A DNA stretch of 64,000 nt. Origin: RUG420 sp045642465 (lineage in GTDB: Bacteria; Bacillota; Clostridia; Oscillospirales; Acutalibacteraceae). Positions within the stretch are counted from its first letter, which is position 1. Each line of letters opens with the position of its first letter. This document shows positions 15,665 through 25,081 of this stretch, piece after piece. Under the pieces are notes generated by a model that did no database searches, had not been told where the DNA came from, and saw nothing but the letters and a program-made list of their open reading frames with translations. The stretch spans positions 124,001 through 188,000 of the forward strand of contig JAZUIY010000016.1 in NCBI GenBank assembly GCA_045642465.1, in the 5' to 3' direction. The position numbers were made by a program, and so were the translations under genes.

Positions 15665-18600
15665 TTGTCTTTGAACCGTATTTCCGACGTCTTTTCCTTT
15701 GGGGAAATCAGCATGCCGGATGCCATTTTAAATGCAACAATTGAACAAATGCGGCTCTTTAAGACAGAACGTCGTTTAGAACTGACCCTTTGCTGCGAGG
15801 AAGAGCCTTTGCCGGAAGAAGTGGACTTTTTCCGGGAGGAATTAAAGAAGGCATTGCAGCTGGATGCAGTGGTCATTGACGTGGATGTTCCTGCCCTCAG
15901 TTTCACCTTGGCTTCCATGCCAAAGGTGTTGGACAGCCTGCGTGCCGAACTGCCTGCTTCTAATGGTTTCTTAACCGGAAGCACTTGGCGTTTGGAAGAG
16001 GACGTACTCTATGTGTCCTTAACCCACGGAGGTGCGGAAATTCTCCAGAATATTGGAGCCGATACCGCCATTGCCAAAATCATTAGCAGGGACTATGGTG
16101 TGCAGTACCACGTTATCTTTGACGGGGTAACCGAAATTGACGTGGAAAACGAAACCCTGAAGGAATTACAAAAGCAGGGAGAAGAGCAGACCAAGGCAGA
16201 ATTCCACGAAGAGGAAGCCCCAAAGGAACACAAAATAATTGAGGGCATTCCGCTTTACTTGGAAACCGCCAAAATGATTTACGGTCAGGCTGTAAAGAAG
16301 CTGCCGAAACCAATTAAGGAAATTCATTTTGACGACGGTCAGGTGGTTGTCTGGGGCGAAGTCTTTGACTTAGAACTTCGCGACACCAAAGATGGCCGCA
16401 GCAAAATCATCAACTTTAGCATTGCAGATAACACCGGAGCGTATCCGGTAAAAATGTTCCAAAGAGCTACCGAAGTAAAGGAACTTTGTGAACATCTGAA
16501 GAATGGTCTCACCGTAATGATCCGCGGCGACATCATCTATGACACCTATAAAAAAGAATATGTTTTGGATGCCAAGCACATTGCCAAGGTGGAATCCATT
16601 CCGAGAATGGATGAACACGAAGGTCCAAAACGAGTAGAACTCCACATGCATAGTAATATGTCCATGATGGATGCCATGACCGATGCAGGCAAACTGGTTT
16701 CCCGTGCTGCCAAATGGGGGCACAAAGCCGTTGCCATTACGGACCACGGCGTATTGCAGGGGTATCCTGCTGCCTTCAGTGCCGCTCAGAGTACCGGTAT
16801 TAAAGTCATTTATGGCGTAGAAGGATATATCTATGACGACACCCGTCCAGACCATCCTTCCACCTGGGAAGATATCCAGGAAGCCATGAAGGCCAAGAGA
16901 GAAAGTTACCACCACATTATTATTCTGGCAAAGAACAATGTGGGTCTGAAAAACTTATATGGTTTGGTTTCCCGTGCCCATACCGAGCACTTCTACCGAA
17001 AGCCAATTACCTTAAAGTCCGACCTGGCAGTGAACCGGGAAGGCCTTCTGGTAGGCTCCGCTTGTGAAGCCGGGGAATTCTACCGTGCCATCCGAGACGG
17101 GGAACCGGAAGAACGGCTCCAGGAACTGGCAGACTTCTATGACTATATGGAAATCCAGCCGGACGGCAACAACGGCTTCTACCTGCGTCCATCCTATGTG
17201 AAGGACAAGGTAACCAAGGAAATGAAAATGGTACCGCCACGCTTCCATAGCGTAGAGGACCTTCACAAAATTAATTTGGAAATCATCCGCAGGGCAGACG
17301 AGAAGGGGAAGATGACCGTGGCCACCGGCGACGTGCACTTCATTGACCCGGAATGCGCCCAGTTCCGTGCCATTATTATGGCAGGACAGGGCTTCTCCGA
17401 CGCCGACAATCAGCCTCCACTGTACCTAAAGACCACCGACGAAATGCTCAGTGACTTTGCCTACTTGGGAGACCGTGCGGAGGAAGTGGTCATTACCAAT
17501 CCAAATGCCATTGCCGACCAAATTGAAGTGCTTCGTCCGGTGCCGGACGGCAACTTCCCACCAAGCATTGACGGTGCAGAAGAACAGCTGCAACAGCTGT
17601 GCTGGGACAAGGCAAAGGCCCTTTATGGAGACCCTGTTCCGGAATATGTTTCCAAGCGTTTGGAAAAGGAACTGAATTCCATCATTAAGAACGGGTTCGC
17701 TGTTTTGTATATGATTGCCCAGAAACTGGTAGCCAACTCCGAAGAGCACGGCTACTATGTAGGTTCCCGAGGATCCGTCGGTTCCTCTTTCGTAGCCCAT
17801 GCTTCCGGTATTTCGGAAGTAAACCCATTGGCACCGCACTACCGCTGTACCAATCCGAACTGTAAACACACAGAATTCTTCTTAAAAGGGGAAGTGGGTT
17901 CCGGCTACGACTTGCCGCCGAAGAACTGTCCGGAATGCGGCACCGAAATGTGGCGTGACGGCCACGACATCCCATTCGAAACCTTCTTGGGATTCAAAGG
18001 GGACAAGTCTCCGGATATTGACCTTAACTTCTCCGGAGAATATCAGAACCGCGCTCACCATTACACCATTGAACTGTTCGGTGAAGACCACGTGTTCAAA
18101 GCAGGTACCGTAGCTACGGTGGCAGATAAAACCGCCTATGGTTACGTTCTGAAATATTTGGAAGAAAAACAGATTACGGCCAACAGTGCAGAAATTTCCC
18201 GTCTGGCCAGAGGCTGTACCGGTGTCAAACGTACCACCGGCCAGCATCCTGGGGGCATGGTAGTTGTGCCAAACGACTACGAAGTGTCTGACTTCACCGC
18301 CGTACAGTATCCTTCCGATGACCCGGAAAAGGGTATGAAAACCACCCATTTCGACTTCCACTTCTTGCATGACACCATCCTGAAGCTGGATAACCTGGGA
18401 CACGATGTGCCGACCATGTATAAGTACTTAGAAGACATGACCGGAATCTCTGTTATGGACGTAGACATCTGTGACCCGAAACTCTATGAGCTGTTTACCA
18501 GCCCGGCTCCATTGGGCATTACCCCAGAAGACATTGACTGCGAAACCGGCACCCTTTCCATTCCGGAAATGGGCACGCCGTTTGTCCGCGGCATGTTGAT

Positions 18601-19453
18601 TGAATCTAAGCCGAAGAACTTTTCTGACCTACTGCAGATTTCCGGTTTGTCCCACGGTACCGACGTATGGTTGGGTAACGCCCAAGATTTAATTCATGAT
18701 GGCACCTGTACCATTTCCGAAGTAATAGGTACCCGTGACAGCATCATGACCACCTTAATGCACTACGGCTTGGAACCGGATATGGCCTTTAAGATTATGG
18801 AAATTACCCGTAAAGGTAAGGCCACCAAGCTCTTAACCGAAGAGCATATCAATGCCATGAAGGAGCATGGTGTACCGCAGTGGTACATTGACTCCTGCTT
18901 TAAGATTAAGTACATGTTCCCGAAAGCCCATGCGGCAGCCTACGTCAGCGCCGCCCTTCGGCTTGCGTGGTTCAAAGTGTATAAGCCGGTAGAATATTAC
19001 GCAACCTTCTTAACTGTCCGCGGCGAGGACTTAGACGCCCAGGCCATTTTGGCAGGGAAAGAGTATGTCCGAAACCGTATGCAGGAAATTAAGGCCTTGG
19101 GGAATGAGGCATCTGCCACCCTCAAGAGCGAATTCACCGGTTTGCAAGTAGTACAGGAAATGTTGGCCAGAGGAATTGAGTTCCTGCCAATTGACCTGTA
19201 CAAATCCAAAGGCTCCGTATTCACCATTGAGGACGGAAAAATCCGCTTGGCCTTCTCCAGTATTAAGGGCCTGGGCGGCGCCGTAGCCAATGGCTTAGAA
19301 GCAGCCAGAGATGACGGGGAAGGGGACTACCTCTCCATTGAAGACGTCAGCCGCCGTGCGGGCTGTTCTTCTGCCGTTATTACTTCCCTTCGGGAATTGG
19401 GGGCTTTGGAAGGATTACCGGAATCTAGCCAAATGAGTCTGTTTGGCTTTTAA
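15665..19453 (+). CDS. polC: DNA polymerase III PolC alpha subunit lacking the exonuclease domain
   Basis: 1262 residues against about 1435 for typical PolC. Order: N-terminal domain (1-200), OB fold (~215-310), PHP domain (VELHMHSNMS at ~324), zinc finger (CTNPNC..CPEC), polymerase core with the catalytic PDIDLNFSGEYQ, and a C-terminal fingers/tail region. In ordinary PolC the 3'-5' DEDD exonuclease (FDVETTG motif) is inserted in the PHP domain. Here YGVEGYIYDD (~392) passes through a 22-residue linker straight to YHHIIILAKNNVGLKNLY (~415), so the whole insert is gone with no frameshift. The start is TTG at 15665, three bases after ispG, behind GAGAGG. Replicative polymerase. Confidence 0.95.
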   Translation: MSLNRISDVFSFGEISMPDAILNATIEQMRLFKTERRLELTLCCEEEPLPEEVDFFREELKKALQLDAVVIDVDVPALSFTLASMPKVLDSLRAELPASNGFLTGSTWRLEEDVLYVSLTHGGAEILQNIGADTAIAKIISRDYGVQYHVIFDGVTEIDVENETLKELQKQGEEQTKAEFHEEEAPKEHKIIEGIPLYLETAKMIYGQAVKKLPKPIKEIHFDDGQVVVWGEVFDLELRDTKDGRSKIINFSIADNTGAYPVKMFQRATEVKELCEHLKNGLTVMIRGDIIYDTYKKEYVLDAKHIAKVESIPRMDEHEGPKRVELHMHSNMSMMDAMTDAGKLVSRAAKWGHKAVAITDHGVLQGYPAAFSAAQSTGIKVIYGVEGYIYDDTRPDHPSTWEDIQEAMKAKRESYHHIIILAKNNVGLKNLYGLVSRAHTEHFYRKPITLKSDLAVNREGLLVGSACEAGEFYRAIRDGEPEERLQELADFYDYMEIQPDGNNGFYLRPSYVKDKVTKEMKMVPPRFHSVEDLHKINLEIIRRADEKGKMTVATGDVHFIDPECAQFRAIIMAGQGFSDADNQPPLYLKTTDEMLSDFAYLGDRAEEVVITNPNAIADQIEVLRPVPDGNFPPSIDGAEEQLQQLCWDKAKALYGDPVPEYVSKRLEKELNSIIKNGFAVLYMIAQKLVANSEEHGYYVGSRGSVGSSFVAHASGISEVNPLAPHYRCTNPNCKHTEFFLKGEVGSGYDLPPKNCPECGTEMWRDGHDIPFETFLGFKGDKSPDIDLNFSGEYQNRAHHYTIELFGEDHVFKAGTVATVADKTAYGYVLKYLEEKQITANSAEISRLARGCTGVKRTTGQHPGGMVVVPNDYEVSDFTAVQYPSDDPEKGMKTTHFDFHFLHDTILKLDNLGHDVPTMYKYLEDMTGISVMDVDICDPKLYELFTSPAPLGITPEDIDCETGTLSIPEMGTPFVRGMLIESKPKNFSDLLQISGLSHGTDVWLGNAQDLIHDGTCTISEVIGTRDSIMTTLMHYGLEPDMAFKIMEITRKGKATKLLTEEHINAMKEHGVPQWYIDSCFKIKYMFPKAHAAAYVSAALRLAWFKVYKPVEYYATFLTVRGEDLDAQAILAGKEYVRNRMQEIKALGNEASATLKSEFTGLQVVQEMLARGIEFLPIDLYKSKGSVFTIEDGKIRLAFSSIKGLGGAVANGLEAARDDGEGDYLSIEDVSRRAGCSSAVITSLRELGALEGLPESSQMSLFGF

Positions 19454-19478
19454 CTGAAACTGAAAAGGAGGATCCCCT

Positions 19479-20033
19479 ATGATTAAGTGGATTGTAATTC
19501 TTGTTATTTTGGCCGTAATTGCTTTCATTGCAATTTGGTTCTTTGCAACCTACAACAAATTTATTTCTGTGAAAAACCAGTGTGAAGAAGCGTTCTCCAC
19601 CATGGATGTTTATTTGAAAAAGCGTTTTGACTTAATCCCGAACCTGGTAAATACCGTAAAGGGTTATGCAAAGCACGAAGCAGAAACTTTAGAAAATGTC
19701 GTTGCCAAGCGCAACGCTGCTGCCACTGTGGCTGAACAGCTGGAGAACGAAAATCAGATTACCGGTGCCCTGCGCCAGATTTTTGCATTGGCTGAAAGCT
19801 ATCCGGAACTGAAAGCAAACACCAACTTCTTGGATTTGCAGAACCAGTTAAAGGCCATTGAAGAAGACATTGCCAATGCGAGAAAGTACTACAACGGCTG
19901 TGTCAAACTCTTCAATAACTTAGTGGAAAAGATTCCAAGCAACATTGTTGCTGCTATCTGCAAGTTCCAGAAGAAAGACATGTTCGAAGTGGCAGATGCT
20001 GCTGAACGGGAAAACGTAAAGGTAGAATTCTAA
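19479..20033 (+). CDS. LemA family protein
   Basis: 184 residues. One N-terminal membrane helix (IKWIVILVILAVIAFIAIWFF) is followed by a helical-bundle domain with FISVKNQCEEAFSTMDVYLKKR and DLIPNLVNTVKGYAKHE, which define LemA. Function is not established in the family; members are often next to DUF2207 or TPM-domain membrane proteins, as here. It starts behind AAGGAGG, 26 bp after polC. Confidence 0.93.
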   Translation: MIKWIVILVILAVIAFIAIWFFATYNKFISVKNQCEEAFSTMDVYLKKRFDLIPNLVNTVKGYAKHEAETLENVVAKRNAAATVAEQLENENQITGALRQIFALAESYPELKANTNFLDLQNQLKAIEEDIANARKYYNGCVKLFNNLVEKIPSNIVAAICKFQKKDMFEVADAAERENVKVEF

Positions 20034-20037
20034 TTTC

Positions 20038-21939
20038 ATGATGAAAAACAAACTCCGTATCCTCGGTGTGTTGCTGTTTCTCATTTCCTGTCTGGTGGTT
20101 CCTGCCCACGCAGAACCCATAAGTGGGTATGACTATTACATTCAGGATTACCATGTAGACGCAACTTACCATGACAACAATACCGTGGACCTTACGGAAA
20201 CCATAGAGGTGTATTTTGACCAGCCACACCATGGCATCTACCGTTCCATTGACACCACCGCGTTTGTCAACCGTGGGGAAGTTATGGAATACCAGTTCCT
20301 GGTGAAAAATGCAGAGGTAAAAAATGCACCCTTTGAAGTCAGTGGTGACAATGGTTTCACCCTTCAAATCGGTGACCCGGACCGCTACGTGCAGGGAAAA
20401 CAAACCTATGAAATTTCCTACACCTTGGTTATTCCGGATGACCGGATAGAGGATTCTGACTTCCTGTTTTATTCCGTATTGGGAAGCGGATGGGAAGTGC
20501 CAATTCGGCAGTTCTCTTTCCAGATCAACTTCGAAAAGCCACTGAGTGAAGAAGCTGTAAAGGAATTCAAACTTTACAGTGGCGCATATGGAAGCGAAAC
20601 CAACGACTTAGACGTAACCTATTCCATTGCCGAAGACCATGTCAGCGGTGAGGCCCATAACATTCCACCCCACAACTCCATTACGGTCTTTGCCAATGAA
20701 AAAGAAGGGTATTTTGTCAACGAATACGAGCCTTCCAAGACACCTGGTATTGTGCTGGGTCTGCTTTCCGCATTGGCCGGTCTTGGAACCATGATTACCC
20801 TTATCTTCCGGCCGAGAAAGAAGCCGGTGATAACGGTGGAATTCTATCCGCCGGAGGGCATCAGTTCCGCAGAAGCCGGTACCATTGTGGATGAAAAGGC
20901 AGATGACAAAGACCTGCAGTCCCTGATTCCTTGGTTTGCAGACCAGGGTTACTTAACCATGGAACAAGTTCCGGATAAAAAGGGACGGTATGGCAAGCAC
21001 GCCAGCCTGATCTTGCATAAGGTGAAAGACCTTCCGGCCACGGCTCCTATTTATCAGAAGACCTTCTTTAACGGGCTCTTCGAAACCGGAGACAGCGTTA
21101 ACATGCAAAAGCTGCCAAAGAAATTTGGGGATGCGTTTGACGTGGCCCGGGACCAGCTGTCCGGCCTCTTTACCGGCAGCCGGAAATTGTCCGAGGGCAG
21201 TCTGCCGGCCATTGGCCTTATGGCAGTGGTCATTTTGGTAGTGTCTGCTGCTTTGGCTGCTTCCAGTCCAATTTCCGCCGGAGGAAACTTGCTGCCAGCC
21301 TTCTTCTTCGGGGTGCCTGCCTTGGCTGCTGCGGTATACCGCATTAGCAGTTCGGTGCAGGACCACATCAGAAGCAAAGGCTCCTGGGTGGGTCAGGCTA
21401 TCGTGCTTGCCATCCTGGGCGCCATCTCTATGGCCGGCGCCTTCTTCTGCCTGAAGGGTGAGTGCATCCTTCCAAAGGTATTCTTCGCCGTTCCAGTCAT
21501 CATTTGGGCCGGCATCTGTTTCAGTGGCCGCATGGTAAAAGAAACAGATTACAAAATAGAAAACACCGGAAAACTGCTGGGCTTAAAACAGTTTATTGAA
21601 ACTGCAGAACTGGATAAACTGAAAATGCTGGCAGAAGAAAATCCGGAATACTTTTATAACGTTTTGCCATATGCCATGGCCTTTGGACTTTCTGACATTT
21701 GGGCAAAACAGTTTAAAGACATTCCAACCGTGGCACCAAGCTGGTATTACGGCAACGATCCAGACGTGGTCTTTAGTTCCATGTACTGGTATACCGTAAT
21801 GGACCGGGGCTTAGTCACCCCGGTATCCAACCACGTAACCGAGTCCAGAGCCTTTGAGGCAAACACTGCCTCTGGGTCGTCCATTGGCGGCGGCTTTGCC
21901 GGCGGTGGGTTCGGCGGCGGTGGCGGCGGTGCCTGGTAA
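20038..21939 (+). CDS. DUF2207 membrane protein with Gly-rich C-terminus
   Basis: 633 residues. A signal peptide ends at PAHA. An extracellular DUF2207 beta domain (residues ~30-230, starting with the YDYYIQDYHVDATYHDNNTV region) is followed by a membrane helix, a cytosolic part and two to four more helices around residues 395-500. The tail is an extreme glycine run (GGGFAGGGFGGGGGGAW). LemA-DUF2207 pairs are widespread and unexplained. The start lies five bases after the lemA stop with no separate strong ribosome site, so coupling is likely. Confidence 0.88.
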   Translation: MMKNKLRILGVLLFLISCLVVPAHAEPISGYDYYIQDYHVDATYHDNNTVDLTETIEVYFDQPHHGIYRSIDTTAFVNRGEVMEYQFLVKNAEVKNAPFEVSGDNGFTLQIGDPDRYVQGKQTYEISYTLVIPDDRIEDSDFLFYSVLGSGWEVPIRQFSFQINFEKPLSEEAVKEFKLYSGAYGSETNDLDVTYSIAEDHVSGEAHNIPPHNSITVFANEKEGYFVNEYEPSKTPGIVLGLLSALAGLGTMITLIFRPRKKPVITVEFYPPEGISSAEAGTIVDEKADDKDLQSLIPWFADQGYLTMEQVPDKKGRYGKHASLILHKVKDLPATAPIYQKTFFNGLFETGDSVNMQKLPKKFGDAFDVARDQLSGLFTGSRKLSEGSLPAIGLMAVVILVVSAALAASSPISAGGNLLPAFFFGVPALAAAVYRISSSVQDHIRSKGSWVGQAIVLAILGAISMAGAFFCLKGECILPKVFFAVPVIIWAGICFSGRMVKETDYKIENTGKLLGLKQFIETAELDKLKMLAEENPEYFYNVLPYAMAFGLSDIWAKQFKDIPTVAPSWYYGNDPDVVFSSMYWYTVMDRGLVTPVSNHVTESRAFEANTASGSSIGGGFAGGGFGGGGGGAW

Positions 21940-21988
21940 CACCCATTCACCATTTCAAAAGACCGTTTAGGAAAAGGAGAGAATCCCC

Positions 21989-22681
21989 ATGTACAGATAC
22001 GTTCATGCTAAGTCTACTGCCATTGGTATTGAAGAGGCCATTAAGGCCCTCAATGAATATGGCATAGAAGAGACTCGCGAAAATCAGGACAGAGTAGACC
22101 ATACCAAGGAAATTCAGCTCTGCCTGGACATTGATAACCCATGCGCTGAACCGGCCATCAGCCGCTGCATTTTTGGTGACATCAATGCTCTCATCAGTTA
22201 TGACCACGAAATGATTGACGGTACCGCCGATGACAAGGGCTGGAAATATACCTATCATCAGCTCTACAGCCGTTTCTATGATCAACTGATTGATGAATTA
22301 AAGCGCAACATCAATACCAGACGTGCCTGTATTGCCATGGGCCAGGGAGATATTAACTTTTCCGAAGACCCGCCATGTATGCAGATGCTCATGTTTAACT
22401 ATGTTGAAGGTAAACTGGATATGACCGTTGTCTTCCGTTCTAACGACGGGGTAAAGGCTTTCCCAATGAACATTCATGCCATTTCTCTCATTCAGATGAA
22501 GGTGGCTCATGAACTGGGCGTGCCGGTTGGTGCCATGCATTACATTGCCAACAACTTCCACTGCTACAGCCGTGACTACGACATTATCGGATCCTATGTT
22601 CATACCTTTGAAACCGCCAATGAAAAGCGCCGTTTCTGGTCTTTGGACAAGATTAAAGACGAATTCGATTTCATTGACTAA
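21989..22681 (+). CDS. Thymidylate synthase-superfamily protein (ThyA-like)
   Basis: 230 residues, shorter than classical ThyA (~265). The catalytic Cys sits in DPPCMQMLMFNY, although the usual PPCH His is Met. RSNDGVKAFPMNIHAISLIQMKVAHELGVPVGAMHYIANNFHCYSRD follows the RSxD..PFN..xxA..H..Y pattern of ThyA in pieces. It could be a short thymidylate synthase or a relative that hydroxymethylates dUMP/dCMP; the Cys is kept, so it is likely active. AAAGGAG precedes the ATG. It follows the LemA pair in the same direction. Confidence 0.75.
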   Translation: MYRYVHAKSTAIGIEEAIKALNEYGIEETRENQDRVDHTKEIQLCLDIDNPCAEPAISRCIFGDINALISYDHEMIDGTADDKGWKYTYHQLYSRFYDQLIDELKRNINTRRACIAMGQGDINFSEDPPCMQMLMFNYVEGKLDMTVVFRSNDGVKAFPMNIHAISLIQMKVAHELGVPVGAMHYIANNFHCYSRDYDIIGSYVHTFETANEKRRFWSLDKIKDEFDFID

Positions 22682-22701
22682 TCTGTCTTTTCCGCTATAA
22701 T
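22674..22701 (+). promoter_or_regulatory. Promoter for the 76-residue gene
   Basis: TTGACT, 16 bp, TATAAT. It overlaps the last codons of the ThyA-like gene. Confidence 0.7.
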
Positions 22702-22745
22702 AAGAACAGTACAAAACGTAATTCATCCTTGGGAGGAAAACAAAA

Positions 22746-22976
22746 ATGGAAATTGATAACATCATCATTGACGAAGTTAAGGAAGACGTAAAATTCTTGG
22801 ACGTAGCAAAGGATAAGCTCATTGCAGCTGCAACTGAAAAAATCCTTCCTATGGTAAAGGACTTTGCTACCAACGAATTGGCTCCTGCAGTAGTTGACGT
22901 AGTAAAAGACATTGCTACCAATGATCTGCTTCCAATCGTTTCCGACAAGTTTGCCGGTAAGTTCACCAAGAAATAA
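22746..22976 (+). CDS. Small helical protein of unknown function
   Basis: 76 residues starting MEIDNIIIDEVKEDVKFLDV, behind GGAGG, with its own strong promoter and terminator. It contains two copies of an approximate repeat, KDFATNELAPAVVDVV and KDIATNDLLPIVSDKF, predicted as amphipathic helices. No cysteines, signal or membrane helix. The strong signals suggest abundant expression. I do not recognise the family. Confidence 0.7.
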   Translation: MEIDNIIIDEVKEDVKFLDVAKDKLIAAATEKILPMVKDFATNELAPAVVDVVKDIATNDLLPIVSDKFAGKFTKK

Positions 22977-22989
22977 ATTCCTAAGAAAA

Positions 22990-23021
22990 AAGGCCATGCG
23001 AAAGCATGGCCTTCTTTTTTT
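22990..23021 (+). terminator. Intrinsic terminator
   Basis: AAGGCCATGC, loop GAAA, GCATGGCCTT, followed by a T-run. Confidence 0.9.
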
Positions 23022-23103
23022 GAAGGATTAAATAATCTGTAAAAATAGCCTCTGCTAACCTTGATAATGGGAAAGCAGAATGGTACAATTGCACCAAGTT
23101 ATC

Positions 23104-23120
23104 TGAGAGCCCAGCTCTCA
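23104..23120 (+). repeat. Short inverted repeat just before the Nudix ribosome site
   Basis: TGAGAGC, CCA, GCTCTCA, ending five bases before CGGAGG. In RNA it would be a 7-bp hairpin close to the ribosome site, which may modulate translation. Could be chance. Confidence 0.35.
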
Positions 23121-23135
23121 ATCGGAGGAACATTT

Positions 23136-23897
23136 ATGCTTGGCAAGTATGTCAGGGTTAAAGTGACGCATCCTATTTTCTCCGAAACCAAAGACCTTTA
23201 CTATAAGCTCAACTTTGGAGAAATCGACTACGTCACAGCCCGTAGAAGAGAAAAGTACGGCGCGTTTGTTCTCGGCATAAATCACCCGATAGACACATTT
23301 GATGGACGTGTTATTGCTTCCTTCCGCAAAAATGAGGAAACATATTACGTTGTAGCACCGAAGAGCAAAAGATACATCATCAATGACATTAATAACGCCT
23401 TGGCCTTCTTTGAACCGGAGGACATCCGCTGTTATTTTGAATGTTCTTGTGGTGCCGTCGTTTATAGGGAAATTGGCGGAGAAATCCGTTACCTGGTTAT
23501 TAAGAACAAACGCAGCGCCCATTGGAGTTTCCCAAAAGGTCACGTTGAGCAAGGGGAAACCTATGAGCAAACCGCAAAAAGGGAAGTCTTGGAAGAGGCC
23601 GGTATTCACATTAAAATTGTGCCGGGCTTCAGAGAAGCTTCCAACTACATGATTCAAAACCGTGCCGAAAAGACGGTCATGATTTTCGTGGCCGGCACCA
23701 GAGACACCAATACGGTAATTCAGGAATCGGAAATTGAAGATTATTCTTGGCTGACCTATGAGAACGCCATGAAGCGCCTGAAATTTGACAACGACCTGAA
23801 AATTCTCACCGATGCCCGTCAATTCCTGATGGACCGGGAGTACATTACCGAAACCGGCCTTGGACCAAAGGGCCTTGGAGCCAAAAAGAAGAAGTAA
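23136..23897 (+). CDS. Pyrophosphatase-like domain fused to Nudix hydrolase
   Basis: 253 residues from the ATG at 23136, which has CGGAGG upstream; in-frame upstream starts lack one. Residues 1-100 (KYVRVKVTHPIFSETKDLYY, LNFGEIDY, GINHPIDTFDGRVIA) resemble the short inorganic-pyrophosphatase-like proteins of Clostridia. Residues 110-235 are a Nudix domain with the full box GHVEQGETYEQTAKREVLEE followed by AGI. Nudix enzymes cleave nucleoside diphosphates linked to another group; (di)nucleoside polyphosphate or cap-like substrates are possible. The Lys-rich C-terminal tail (GAKKKK) may contact nucleic acid. Confidence 0.82.
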   Translation: MLGKYVRVKVTHPIFSETKDLYYKLNFGEIDYVTARRREKYGAFVLGINHPIDTFDGRVIASFRKNEETYYVVAPKSKRYIINDINNALAFFEPEDIRCYFECSCGAVVYREIGGEIRYLVIKNKRSAHWSFPKGHVEQGETYEQTAKREVLEEAGIHIKIVPGFREASNYMIQNRAEKTVMIFVAGTRDTNTVIQESEIEDYSWLTYENAMKRLKFDNDLKILTDARQFLMDREYITETGLGPKGLGAKKKK

Positions 23898-23901
23898 AAA
23901 A

Positions 23902-23931
23902 GACCACCTTCCAAGGTGGCCTTTTTTATTG
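23902..23931 (+). terminator. Intrinsic terminator
   Basis: CCACCTT, CC, AAGGTGG, then a T-run after the Nudix gene. Confidence 0.85.
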
Positions 23932-23966
23932 TAGAATAGAGGGAGCGACCAAAAGGGGGAAATGAA

Positions 23967-24290
23967 ATGACCATCCAATATATTGCACTGTTAATTGTTG
24001 TGGATATCTGCCTTCTTTATGTGGCAGTATTATCCAGAAAAGGGGACCACAAATTAATTCCGGGACTGAATACAGATGATCCTGAAGTATTAAATAAGTG
24101 GAACTTAGACGTAACCTGCAAAGCCTATAGCAACTATATTTTTATCATTTTTGCCTTACTGGTGGTGCTGGTTATACTTGCTGCTGTTGCTGCGCCTATC
24201 GTTTTCACCTGGATTGTGGCTGCACTCATTTTAGCTGCCATTATTTGGGCTGTTTATGATATCAACAAGAATCCAAAATATAAGAACTAA
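23967..24290 (+). CDS. DUF3784-like small membrane protein
   Basis: 107 residues with three membrane helices. After the first helix comes a GDHKLIPGLNTDDPEVLNKWN segment, which matches the DUF3784 pattern (an LIxGxNT-like loop, then a conserved Trp/Tyr and Cys). Function of the family is unknown. It opens a three-gene cluster of small membrane proteins ended by a terminator at 25044. Confidence 0.72.
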   Translation: MTIQYIALLIVVDICLLYVAVLSRKGDHKLIPGLNTDDPEVLNKWNLDVTCKAYSNYIFIIFALLVVLVILAAVAAPIVFTWIVAALILAAIIWAVYDINKNPKYKN

Positions 24291-24300
24291 GAGGAACTCT

Positions 24301-24615
24301 ATGTTAGTATTATTTACCGTTGCGGTGTTTGCGCTGACCTTCCTGCTTTTAGCAGTTACCATTTTAAAAGGAAAGTACAGCATGATTCCAAGCTTAAAGA
24401 ATGCCAGAGCAGAAAAACTGGCTCTCTATGATTTGCCGAAAATGTGCAAATTCATGGGAAGCCTTTACCTGATTTGTGCTGCCTTGCTAGTGGTATATTT
24501 CATTGGCACCTTCTTTACCATTCCTGCACTGACCACCGGAAGCATGATTGCCTTCATTATTGTCTTCATTGGCGGCACCATTTTTGCCAATACCGCAAAG
24601 TATTTTAGAAAGTAA
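24301..24615 (+). CDS. Second DUF3784-like small membrane protein
   Basis: 104 residues from the ATG at 24301 (GAGGAAC upstream, ten bases after the preceding stop). Three membrane helices, with the same layout as its neighbour: helix, a GKYSMIPSLKNARAEKLALYD loop, a Cys, then two helices. A tandem diverged duplicate is likely. Confidence 0.72.
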   Translation: MLVLFTVAVFALTFLLLAVTILKGKYSMIPSLKNARAEKLALYDLPKMCKFMGSLYLICAALLVVYFIGTFFTIPALTTGSMIAFIIVFIGGTIFANTAKYFRK

Positions 24616-24624
24616 GAGAACCCT

Positions 24625-25041
24625 ATGAAAAAGACTTACGTTCCAAAAAAGGACCGACTCATTAAGAGAAAATGGAATCAGCGAAAACAGGCACGTTTCG
24701 CTCAGCGGGAGAGACAGTATGCAGAGCAGCATCCGTCATATCTTCGAAAAGAAACCGCCTACTTCCTGATTCTTGCCATGATTGGCCTGGCTTTGGCAGT
24801 TTACTTGGTATCTGCAGATTTTGCCCTGTTTACCGGCGCTTTGTTGCTGATTCCGGCTGTTGTGGCTCAGGTTTCCAAAAAAAGGATCTGGCTTCACAGC
24901 TTATATGCCCTTGCCTTGGTGGTCACTATCATCATTGCCTCTTTGGTAGTGTCAAAAGGACTACTGATTCTAGCAATAGTGGAAGCCTCCATTGGTCTTA
25001 TTTCCATTGGCGGGTCTCACTTCTTTGGACTAGCAGACTAA
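24625..25041 (+). CDS. Membrane protein with basic N-terminus, unknown
   Basis: 138 residues. A strongly basic N-terminal 45 residues (KKTYVPKKDRLIKRKWNQRK) is followed by about four membrane helices. It may bind nucleic acid or anionic lipid at the membrane; there is no recognised domain. It starts nine bases after the second DUF3784-like gene and closes the cluster. Confidence 0.65.
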   Translation: MKKTYVPKKDRLIKRKWNQRKQARFAQRERQYAEQHPSYLRKETAYFLILAMIGLALAVYLVSADFALFTGALLLIPAVVAQVSKKRIWLHSLYALALVVTIIIASLVVSKGLLILAIVEASIGLISIGGSHFFGLAD

Positions 25042-25043
25042 CA

Positions 25044-25077
25044 AAAAAGCCACCCATTTGGGTGGCTTTCTTTTTTA
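25044..25077. terminator. Intrinsic terminator between convergent genes
   Basis: GCCACCC, ATT, TGGGTGGC flanked by A- and T-runs; usable from both sides. Confidence 0.88.
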
Positions 25078-25081
25078 AGAT

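Noticed and set aside
15665..19453. Frameshift or truncation as the reason for the short polC
   Set aside because: The frame is open throughout and both PHP halves and the polymerase core are intact; only the insert is absent.
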